Shown: in pieces, positions 50,430 to 59,037 of the stretch
Layout of the letters: each line of letters starts with the position of its first letter
How positions within the stretch are numbered: position 1 is the stretch's first letter
Source: Thermothelomyces thermophilus ATCC 42464
Lineage: Eukaryota; Ascomycota; Sordariomycetes; Sordariales; Chaetomiaceae
Direction: 5' to 3'
Length of the DNA: 64,000 nt
NCBI RefSeq assembly: GCF_000226095.1
Contig: NC_016472.1
Coordinates: forward strand, 5,208,001 to 5,272,000
The notes under the pieces: model-generated
The model's input: only the letters and a program-made list of their open reading frames with translations
Database searches by the model: none
Told to the model about the DNA's origin: nothing
Made by a program: the position numbers and the translations under genes

Positions 50430-52973
50430 AGATACCTTCCTCGAGAGCGGTATAGGCTTTGCTATAGCTACGGGTAACAAGGAGGAGGTTTAGAATGACC
50501 TGGTAATAGGTAGCCTAGTCCGAGTACGCTATAAGGATACGACCTTACACTTCGATTCTAAGGGCAAAGACCTTACCATACCCTGGAATAACCTATAATA
50601 TATACCTCCTCTAGCCGTTACTAACGATCAAACCAGCATATATAACACTTTCGGCCCTCTATACCTGCAATTACCGGACGATGCCATCGTCAAATGGTGC
50701 TATAATAGTAATATAGATACTATAGCCTAAGTCCTAGGCAATGTCGTTAATATAGTCCGTACTAGCGCTAGCAAGTATAATATAATCTGCCTCCTAGCTA
50801 TATATTACTTCGTTAATAGCCGCTAGTCCTAGAGAGAACAAATGACTATAGCTAACTATAAGACCTTCCATAGTATAGATAAGGACGATACTACTAAGAT
50901 CCTCTGCCTAGAGGCTAGATTTACCTTTATTAGAGTCGATAGCAAGGTAAAGGCCGTACTCTTTAGCATTATTACTAGTACTATAGTCGTAGTTAACCTA
51001 TATAAGGCTACTAAGGCCAAGATCTATTATATTATACTAGCGTTATTCTTTACTAGGTACTATAAGACCTTAAACCTATAAGGAGGATTCTAGCCTTATA
51101 CTATTAATAGTAATATAGTATATAAAATGGAAGGTAGCTATATAGTCATATACGGCCAACGTGTTAATATAACTAGATAGGTGCTAATTAACTTATATAA
51201 GGTATATAAGTATAAAGAACTAGCTACTAATAGCCCTAACGAGCTAGTAGATTAGGATAATAGGCCGACTCTACTATCATTAATCAAGTTCGCTATTACC
51301 AAGGTATAGGATATAGTAAACAAGAAGAGGCTACTAATGCCCCTAACTATATACCAGGCAATTCCAACGCTCGAGCCTACTAACCGCCTATCCTACGAAT
51401 TAGATATAGCTTAACTAGAGTGGAACTACCAAGACTCCGGCTCTACCGATACCACCACTAAGGACGCGACCACGTACCTATACGCGCCTACTAGCCTACC
51501 TATAACTATATAACAGGGTACTAAGCACCGTAATAACAAGGGTATATTGGTCGTCACTAAAACTACGGCTATTACTACCACCGCTCCGACATCCTAGGCC
51601 TTACTATAGCTAGACCTAACACTCTACCTGCCTAAGCCTATACCCTAGCCTATTATACTAACCAGGCATGCTTAGTATAAGGCACCTACTAGCAGGTTCG
51701 TCCGTAGGAGTAAGAGGGACCCTGATGATAATAAAGAGGCCAAATCGTAGGCCAGATTTAATAATGCCTATATCGTCTTCGACAGCCTTAAGGAGGTAGA
51801 AAACACCCTCGTAGGTATAGAGTTCGACCCCTTTACTAGTACTAGGGTTATTAAGTCTAGCCTGCTATACCTATCTATAAGTACGTTAATTAGGCCTGTT
51901 AAAGATTACCTTATCTACACCTGCTAGGAGTGTTATAGCAATAAGGATATACTTATCTATACCTACTACTAGATCTGCTACTACTACAAAAAGGCTAGCA
52001 GTGACTCTTTTAGGGCTAACCTAGCTATATATAGCCTTAAGAAGAAACTAGAGACCATATATAGGATATACTATACTACTAATATAGTACTTACTAGTAT
52101 ACCTAAGCCTAAGGAACTATTAGTAGCTCGTATCTATATACCTAAGGGAGATAGTAATACTCTAGTTAATAGCTACCTATTTAAGCTTAACTACCTATAT
52201 TATAGCCTACCTAGCTACTAGGTCATATGGCCTATACTTATATAAGTTATTACTACCTAAGGTATAGCTAAAGATAATAAAACTAATAAGGACTTTACTA
52301 AGCACTAATAATTAGCCACTAAGGCCGACCTTCTTAGGCTAATTTAAACCATAGTTTAAAGGCAGGATAAGGCTACTAATAGCATTACCAAGGCCCTTAA
52401 CTAGATTAAGGAAGAGCTTAAACAGCTATAGAAGACTTTAATAGCTATAAACGACAGCTATATAGCTACCCTCGATTAAAAGAAGGGTATAGATAAAAAG
52501 CTATAGTAGCTTAAAGATATAGTCGCCTAACTTAATAAGTGTATCATATTAGCTATTATACTATAGAAGGCTCCTAGAATATAGCTACCTATAGCTCGGC
52601 TACCACTAGCCACTATAAGGGCCAGCGCCCCTCCTAGCTTAATCACCCGCTTAGTTGTACACCTACCGCCCGCGACTATTAGCCAGAAATGACCGCGGCC
52701 AGAAACGCTAGCATAGGAGAGCCCCTCGTATAAGAGGGCCGCTAGCACGCTCCACGGCAACCGTACCCCGGCTAGGGATACCTAGGCCAGGGCTAAGACT
52801 CTCGCGTACCTATAGTAGGAGCGCCCGTTAGCATTATCTGCATTCCTAAACAACCTAGGCCCGGCTAGTAGTAAGAAGGACTAACAGATAAGTAGATAGA
52901 TATAACTATAGGAGGGAGGAACAATTATAAGGACTATCGTAATAGACAAAAGACTAATATATTTACTAAGTTA

Positions 52974-53267
52974 TAACAGGTCGTCATTTTTCCTTTCGAA
53001 CCCTAGTATCTATTATAGTATTTAGCTATCTATAGGTCAGATCTGACTGACCTATTAACAGGGATAACGAGCTAGGGTGTTGACATGTATTTAGATAGCA
53101 TCTCTAAGTGCCTCTGGCACTTAGAACAATTAACGCTTTTATTACCTACTTTTGTAGACTGTACTAATTGGTCTAGGAGTGCCACCTATGGCGCGAATAC
53201 TGCTGTGGTGTCGTACCTATTTGTAGCCTTCTAGAGCTGTACTGATTGTAGCCACCGAGCTGTAGCA
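52974..53267 (+). repeat. Right LTR of element D
   Basis: It is the direct repeat of the left LTR and ends CTGTAGCA. Compared with the left copy it carries mainly C-to-T changes and is less decayed. A purine tract (AGGAGGGAGGAA, about 52909-52920) lies about 50 bp upstream rather than adjacent, so the 5' edge could lie further left. Confidence 0.72.
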
Positions 53268-53496
53268 CTGCCTAAGATGTTGGAAACTAACAAACATTTT
53301 GGCTGTGGTTATTCGTGTGGCGGAATTATAAGATATTCGCAAAGTGTAGTCTTAACAAGACGCCGGTTGTTTTTCAATGTGTGAGTCTTCAGAATGGATG
53401 TTACGTTGAAATAGAGAGAGATTTGTTTTTTTAAAAAAAAAAAAAGAAAAAAAGAAAAAGATGAAAAAAACTAAGCAACTATGAGATGCTTACTTT
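53268..53496. other. Spacer between element D and the tRNA pair
   Basis: AT-rich, with T and A tracts at 53427-53460. The composition returns to non-RIPed DNA. It holds the RNA polymerase III termination signal for the tRNAs. Confidence 0.6.
53464..53470 (-). terminator. Pol III T-tract after the tRNA pair
   Basis: Seven T on the minus strand, about 27 nt after the tRNA-Gly 3' end. No T-run of four or more lies in the 5-bp gap between the two tRNAs. Confidence 0.6.
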
Positions 53497-53568
53497 TGCG
53501 CCAAGAGGGAATCGAACCCCCCCCTCAACCTTGGAAGGGTTGAATCCTAACCACTAGACCATTGGCGC
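53497..53568 (-). tRNA. tRNA-Gly (anticodon UCC)
   Basis: 72 nt. The acceptor pair GCGCCAA/TTGGCGC is perfect with discriminator A. The anticodon stem CAACC/GGTTG encloses loop CTTCCAA, giving UCC with U33. The T-arm carries GGTTCGATTCC. There is no intron. It lies 5 bp downstream of tRNA-Ala. Confidence 0.93.
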
Positions 53569-53573
53569 AGATG

Positions 53574-53658
53574 TGGACGAGCTGGGAATCGAACCCAGGA
53601 CCTTTCGCAAGGTGGAAACCATGCTAAGCGAACGCTCTACCAACTGAGCCACACGCCC
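53574..53658 (-). tRNA. tRNA-Ala (anticodon AGC) with a 12-nt intron
   Basis: 85 nt. The D-arm GGCTCAGTTGGTAGAGC and T-arm CTGGGTTCGATTCCCAG are canonical. The anticodon stem TTCGC/GCGAA encloses TTAGCAT after removal of TGGTTTCCACCT, a canonical-position intron one base 3' of the anticodon. The acceptor has the G3-U70 wobble that identifies alanine tRNAs. One T-T mismatch is present at 6-67. Confidence 0.93.
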
Positions 53659-53981
53659 GAGAGAATCTGTTGACGATCAGCGCCCAATGGAATGCTTGTG
53701 AGGAGCCGCCGGAAAGAAAAGGCAGGGGTAGGTAGTGTACGGATCCCTAGTTGTGCGAATGGAAGAGGACCTCGAACGCTTGCTGAACGATGGGGAGCTC
53801 TCCGATAAGATAAGCCCAACGCGCTTGGGATGGTACTTGGCAGGAAATTTCTCGCCGGAGAAAGCGCGAGACGAGGCGGAACAAGTGAACAGTTCTTGCG
53901 CGCAGCACCTGTCGTGGCCTTTGCAGGATACTCCCCCCGCCGGTTCTCTGTCGCCAATTCCTTACCCATCGACACATCATA
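53659..53981. other. Divergent promoter between tRNA-Ala and the RRM gene
   Basis: 323 bp. A 102-codon ORF (53735-54043) covers it but has no domain and does not splice in frame into the RRM gene, so it is read as leader/promoter sequence. Confidence 0.5.
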
Positions 53982-55238
53982 ATGTGAGCAGAACCGTTCC
54001 GCAATCGTGTCCGCTCATTCGAGTACGGGATTTGGCCAATTGACCGAATGTCAGGCATTCCCTGCGCCGTGCCGTATTAAGGTCTGCCGCTGCCTCGGCC
54101 TCGAGGACGGCGACGGCCTCGACGGCGACACGCATTGCCCCTTTTGCTGCTAGGTCGACAGCAGAATGCAACGCTGCAAAGATTGCGTCCCCTCAGGTTG
54201 TCCGCTTCTTTTCGCAGACCGCGCGCAAAGCCGCCGAGGATAAGCAGCTGGAGGAGGCACAGCGCCGGTCAGAGGAGGACTTTGAGCGCCAAGCTGCGGC
54301 CGATGCTAGGCAGGATGTCGAGGTGACTATAGATCTCTGAGGGGCAGGCAGTTGCCAGACCGCTGACTATGCTTCAGGAGGCCATCGCGAACACTGAAGC
54401 CGACATTCAGGAGGCGATGCAGGAATCTTCCTTCCCGAGCAATGCCAGCCAAGCGGTCAAAGCTAAACCAGCAGCCGGTGGACAGGAATGTAAGCGGCAA
54501 TATACCGCTTTGCGATGCGCTATACGTGCTGACGATAGTGCCGCACAGCTCAAAACACGGCCTTCGTCCGCAACATCGTGTTCGAACTCAGCGAGGAGCA
54601 TCTCACGAAGGCGTTTTCAAAGTACGGCAATGTGACAAAAGTATACATTGCGCGCGATCCTCGCGGCATGAGCAAGGGGTAAGTTGAGACGGGTTTTCTC
54701 GCCGCTGGGCCCCCCTCTCGCTTTGATCCAGCATCAGACCGCTGACTTTGGACGTTCTTTACCTAGATACGGCTTCGTGTCGTTTGAGACGCCTGAGGAA
54801 CTCAAGGCAGCCTGCGACAACGTCAACGGCTCCTTCTGGCACGGCCGCCGCATCACCTGCATTCCCCGGGCGACTGAGGGCAGACAAAAGCAAACAAAAC
54901 ATCGCAACTCACCCGACCACCCGACCCAGCAACTTTTCGTCGGCAATATTCCCTATGAGACGACGGACGCCGAGTTGAACCGGCTCTTCCGGGGCATGGA
55001 TAACCTTGAGGACGTTCGGGTCGCCGTCGACCGCACCACCGGCTGGCCCCGCGGATTTGCGCATGCCGATTTCACGACTGTCGAGGCAGCCATCGAAGCG
55101 AAGAAGAAGCTGGAGGGAGCCAAGCTTGGGAACAGAGTTCTGCGCATCGACTTTGCCGAGGGGTACACAAGGAAGATTGGCAAATCTAGAAACCAGTCAT
55201 CTGGCCGGGGACATGAGGCTCAGAACTCTCGGTTGTGA
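53982..55238 (+). CDS. Mitochondrial-type protein with two RRM domains
   Basis: Exons 53982-53983, 54055-54322, 54378-54489, 54549-54678 and 54767-55238 give 327 aa. Introns 2-4 (55, 59 and 88 nt) have GT donors, GCTGAC/T branches and CAG/TAG acceptors and restore the frame exactly. The frame before 54322 has no ATG back to a stop at 54041. The best start is AT at 53982-53983 spliced to G at 54055 (donor GTGAGC, branch TTGAC, acceptor GTCAG), giving MHSLRRAVLRSAAA, a typical mitochondrial presequence ending near RFFSQTAR. RRM1 spans about 131-206 (RNP1 KGYGFVSF) and RRM2 about 225-303 (RNP2 LFVGNI). A role in mitochondrial RNA binding is inferred. A one-base change near ATG 54048 is the alternative explanation of the start. 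Confidence 0.82.
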
Positions 55239-56056
55239 TTGTTGACCATTGGGTATTGATGAGAACAAAGGTACGTTCTGGCCGGGGATCTGGGGAAACC
55301 TGCATCATGGGCGTCCAAGGCAGCTGCGATCTGTAAAAAAACATGTTTCGACTATGGATAGATGTACTCTTTTCTCTTTTTGGCAGCATAGATGTGTACG
55401 GATTATAGGTAATCAACCGAAAATCCTCCCCGCAGCCCGTGCGCTTGCAGCATTGTGCAAGCAGTACGGAGTACGCGTACGGGATACGTTTCCCAGGCCA
55501 ATGTCCGTCCACCCATGATTCGAATGGTGGCAGGCTTTCCCATACAATACAACTTGTATGTACTGCGTTAAGTACGGATCCGTACACAGTGTTAGAACCC
55601 CTCCCCCTTGCCCCGTTGCGGCCCAGGCACAGGCAGGCCGAGAGAAAGCCGACCACATGTTCGGTGTGGGGCGGCTCATGCCGGCTCCAGACCCGTAACT
55701 TGGGGGAGGAGACCTGCTGCCTCGGCTTAAGTCGAACGCTTGACAGTGAAATGGCCCAAGTGGCGGGGCCTGGGCAACGAATGCGGCCCAAATACTCGGA
55801 CACCCAAGAACGACAACAAAGCAAACGAGCCGCTACCTTATTTCGGACCTGATCTTCTCCTTGCTCAGCTGTACATGTATTTTGTTGCTGTATCTGGGAC
55901 CGATTCCTTTTCTTTTCTTCTCAACACCTAAGTCCTTCTGCATTTGTCAGCCCCTCATCGGATCGACTTGTTTGACCCCTCCATCCATTTATTTTGGCAA
56001 CTCAAATCCCCTTCTCCCCTACCGGCAACACACACCGTGCTCTTCCTGCAGCGACC
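55239..56056. other. Intergenic region and promoter of PEX5
   Basis: The last about 200 bp are pyrimidine-rich on the plus strand, as expected for the PEX5 leader. Only short ORFs without domains are present. Confidence 0.6.
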
Positions 56057-58102
56057 ATGTCTTTTCTGGGGGGTGCTGAGTGCTCGACAGCGGGAAACCC
56101 GCTTAGCCAGTTCACAAAACACGTCCAAGACGACAAGAGCTTGCAGCATGACCGCCTTGTCGGAAGGGGACCGAATGCGGCCGCCGGCGGCTTCAGGACT
56201 GCGACGCACAATGCGCCCCAGGACGAGGTACGTCGTTGTCGGGATGGAAAGTGGGAGGGGTGACCCCAAGAGGCGTACGTGCGAAATCGGGCTGACGATT
56301 GCTTGCTCCAGATGATGAACGGATTCCTCCGCCAGTCTCCCGGCCTCCCCGAGATGGCCCTCGAGCAACCGGGTCCCATGGGCCAAGTACTCATCGACCA
56401 AAACCACGGCGTCCATCTCCGCGCCCGAACGGGCTCGCCAATGTCCCCCGGCTGGGCTCCGCCCGATACCCAAGCCGCTATGGAAGCGGCCTTCAACGCG
56501 CCCCCCGGAACCCAGTTTAGTCCCGAAGAGTTTGCCAAGTTCCAGCAGATGAATGGCACGTCGTCCGCACACGCCACCTCCATGCCACGGAGCAGCAGCA
56601 ACATCATGACCCAGCCCCAGCGACCTATGATGATGGGCGGCATGGGCAGTTACGGCATGATGTCGCGCCCCATGTTCCAGCCAATGTACAACCCCCAGAT
56701 GCAGATGGCACACCAGCAACCACAACAACAGGAAGCCGAGGGCAAGGGCAAGGGCAAGGTGGTGGAGCTGGACGAGAACCAGTGGGAGGAGCAGTTCAAG
56801 CGGATGGAGCTGCAAGACAAGGAGCTCCAAGAGGAAAAAGACGAGGCAAAGGCCATGGAGCCCGAGCTGGACCAGATGGACGAGAAGCTGCTGCACTCGG
56901 AGACGGGCTACGGCGACCTCGAGTCGATATGGCGCGGCATCCAGGCGGAACAGGAGGCCATGAAGGAGCTCGACGATATCGAGGACAACTTTGCCAAGTT
57001 TGACAGCTCCTACTTTGGCGGCGACAACCTCAACGACTGGGGCCTCAGTAACCGCTTCGGCGCCGATCCCGTCGTGCAGGACTACCTCTTCGAGGAGGAA
57101 AACCTCTTCAAGGACCAGCCCAATCCCTTTGAGGAGGGTGTCCGCATCATGAACGAGGGTGGAAACCTCTCCCTCGCCGCTCTGGCTTTCGAGGCGGCCG
57201 TGCAGAAGAACCCGGACCATGTCGAGGCGTGGGTCTACCTCGGCAGCGCCCAAGCCCAGAACGAAAAGGAGGAAGCCGCCATCCGCGCGCTCGAGCACGC
57301 CCTCAAGCTCGACCCCAACAACCTGGCCGCCCTCATGGCCCTTGCCGTGTCGTACACCAACGAAGGCTACGACAGCACCGCGTACCGCACTCTCGAGCGC
57401 TGGCTCTCGGTCAAGTACCCGTCCATCATCGCGCCCACCGAGCTCTCCTCCGCCGCCGAGATGGGCTTCACCGACCGCGCCCAGCTCCATCAGCGCGTTA
57501 CCCAGCTCTTCCTCGCCGCCGCGCGGCTCGCCCCGGACGGCGACCACATGGACCCGGACGTGCAGGTCGGCCTGGGCGTGCTCTTTTACGGGGCCGAGGA
57601 GTACGACAAGGCGGTCGACTGCTTCCAGGCGGCACTGCACAGCTCGGAGCTGGGCACGTCGAACCAGCGCGAGCAGGTACACCTGCTCTGGAACCGTCTC
57701 GGCGCAACCCTCGCCAACTCGGGCCGCTCCGAGGAGGCCATTGCTGCCTACGAGAAGGCGCTCTCCATCCACCCCAACTTTGTCCGCGCCCGCTACAACC
57801 TCGGCGTGTCGTGCATTAACATCGGCTGCCACGCCGAGGCCGCCGGCCACCTGCTGGCCGCGCTCGACATGCACAAGACTGTCGAGACCAGCGGGCGCCA
57901 GAAGGCCAGGGAGCTCCTCGGCGACGACGCTGCCGGCCCCGGCGCCGACGCGCGCATCGAGGCCATGACGACGCAGAACCGGAGTACCACGCTCTACGAC
58001 ACCCTCCGGCGCGTCTTCACCCAGATGGGCAGGCGAGACCTGGCGGAGAAGGTAGTGGTCGGCGTCGACCCGGACGTGTTTAGGGGCGAGTTTGACTTTT
58101 GA
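56057..58102 (+). CDS. PEX5: Peroxisomal targeting signal 1 receptor PEX5
   Basis: Exons 56057-56227 and 56312-58102 give 653 aa. The 84-nt phase-0 intron has donor GTACGT, branch GCTGAC and acceptor CAG. PEX5 binds C-terminal SKL-type signals in the cytosol and cycles to the peroxisomal docking complex. The N-terminus MSFLGGAEC has the conserved Cys (C9) used for recycling ubiquitination. W105 lies in GWAPPDTQ and WEEQF (215-219) is a WxxxF docking motif for PEX13/14. A charged helix and WRGIQAEQ follow. TPR repeats run from about residue 325 to 580 (AWVYLGSAQAQNEKEEAAI, then LLWNRLGATLANSGRSEEAI, then RARYNLGVSCINIG). The length fits fungal PEX5. Confidence 0.96.
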
Positions 58103-58851
58103 CGGGGTCGGTAACCCGGGAGCCGCCTCGCCACCGGGAGAAGAAGCGGGAAAGCGAGAGGAAGGATGGGAAGGCGGCGGCTTCTGGTATCTGAACGGGG
58201 ACGACAAACTGTGGGAGCGAAGGGCGGTATTTTGATGATAAAGCCTTGCCGTCGATGGCCGGAGAGGCCGCAGCGGGTGACTCCGGTTAGGGGCTTCAGG
58301 ACGGCTGAGAGCGTACATACAACAAGAAAGCGAAAGTGATGGGCGGTTTTCTGTGATCTCATGCTGCAGATGACACTCAAAAGCGGGTAGGATATCAAGA
58401 CTCAAGAGACGACCATTCGGAGCGGGTTGTGTGTGACCGTGAATGATTTCTAGTTCTTCTTTGTACATGTACACTAATTACGAGATGCTTCGGATCGAGT
58501 ATACGAGATGGTTGCGTGCGGTATCGTTGGAGTAAGATAGCTATCCCAGAGGTGGGAATCCTACTACTCCGCTCAAGGTGATGAGCTCGCACATCCTGTC
58601 GCTGTCGTTGATCACAAATCTCCTCTCCAAAAACATTTCCGCTTTCATCGGTTCGCGACTTGGGTATCAAAACATGCCAAGATCAAGCCGAGACTGAGAG
58701 TCATTCCTCTAATGCTTCGACATCACTTCAAAACGTCCCGTCAGTCCTGCTCCGGTCGCTTCGAGGCTCGGGGCAGCAAGCATAATACTGTGCTACCATG
58801 AACCATGACCTCTCTGATCCCCAAGGCAAGACGCAGTGGGGCGACTGATCC

Positions 58852-58886
<35 letters not shown>

Positions 58887-59037
58887 TTTCTTTTTTTTTT
58901 TTTTTTTTGTTTCTTTTTCTGTTCTAAAAGTAACGCAGCAGCCTCCCAGCCCACCCGCGCAGCGCAATTCGAGACCACCGCGACCACACCCTAGCCCGCC
59001 ACAGCCGGTACTCGAACCACGCGGGTGGCCGCCAGCC
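58103..59037. other. Convergent intergenic region between PEX5 and the exonuclease gene
   Basis: It contains the 3' flanks of both genes and a simple repeat. No gene is recognised. Confidence 0.65.
58852..58908 (+). repeat. (TTTC)n microsatellite with T-tract
   Basis: About nine TTTC units followed by a T-run of about 18 with one C interruption. Minus-strand Lys/Glu ORFs here are artefacts of this repeat. Confidence 0.9.

Larger units (their letters stand above)
42594..52905 (+). pseudogene. Element D third ORF downstream of pol (about 930 codons, split by element E)
   Basis: It begins at a decayed start (ATA 42594; basic ATIAKSRSKARKSDK) after a pyrimidine-rich leader-like tract (42300-42400). 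It runs to 42939, is interrupted by E, and resumes in the same frame from 50435. It ends somewhere near 52885-52915. The stops inside fit CAG/CAA/CGA/TGG decay. Visible features are a basic Ser/Lys-rich N-terminus; a mixed-charge domain with an open stretch 50842-51081; a CxxC...CxxC-like zinc ribbon at 51921-52008 (last Cys now Tyr); and a Gln/Lys/Leu coiled coil at 52340-52560. No signal peptide or membrane span is seen, so it is not a typical envelope. It could be a Gag-like protein or a captured host gene. Not recognised. Confidence 0.6.
19931..53267 (+). mobile_element. Element D: outer RIP-degraded Ty3/gypsy retrotransposon holding three nested insertions
   Basis: Near-identical direct repeats lie at 19931-20223 and 52974-53267, flanked by a candidate duplication CTGCC (19926-19930, 53268-53272). 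Removing A (with B inside) and E with their duplications leaves about 10.7 kb. That remainder reads LTR, gag/protease, reverse transcriptase, RNase H, integrase, an extra ORF, LTR, all on the plus strand. The order RT before integrase is Ty3/gypsy. CAG/CAA/CGA/TGG codons have become stops throughout and TpA is greatly enriched, the RIP signature. The exact 5' edge of each LTR is uncertain by some tens of bp because the first 45 bp align poorly. Confidence 0.82.

Noticed and set aside
19931-53267. AT-rich block considered as a centromere or CRISPR-like array
   Set aside because: The repeats resolve fully into LTRs and coding regions of four retrotransposons; no short regular spacer-repeat structure exists, and RIP explains the AT content.
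53735-54043. 102-codon ORF between tRNA-Ala and the RRM gene
   Set aside because: It does not splice in frame into the RRM coding sequence and has no motif; treated as promoter/leader.
55955-58474. 839-codon minus-strand ORF across PEX5
   Set aside because: It is exactly antisense to PEX5, has no domain of its own and results from GC-rich third positions; the plus strand has a clear receptor with introns.
58728-58987. Lys/Glu-rich minus-strand ORFs
   Set aside because: They are translations of the TTTC microsatellite and T-tract.
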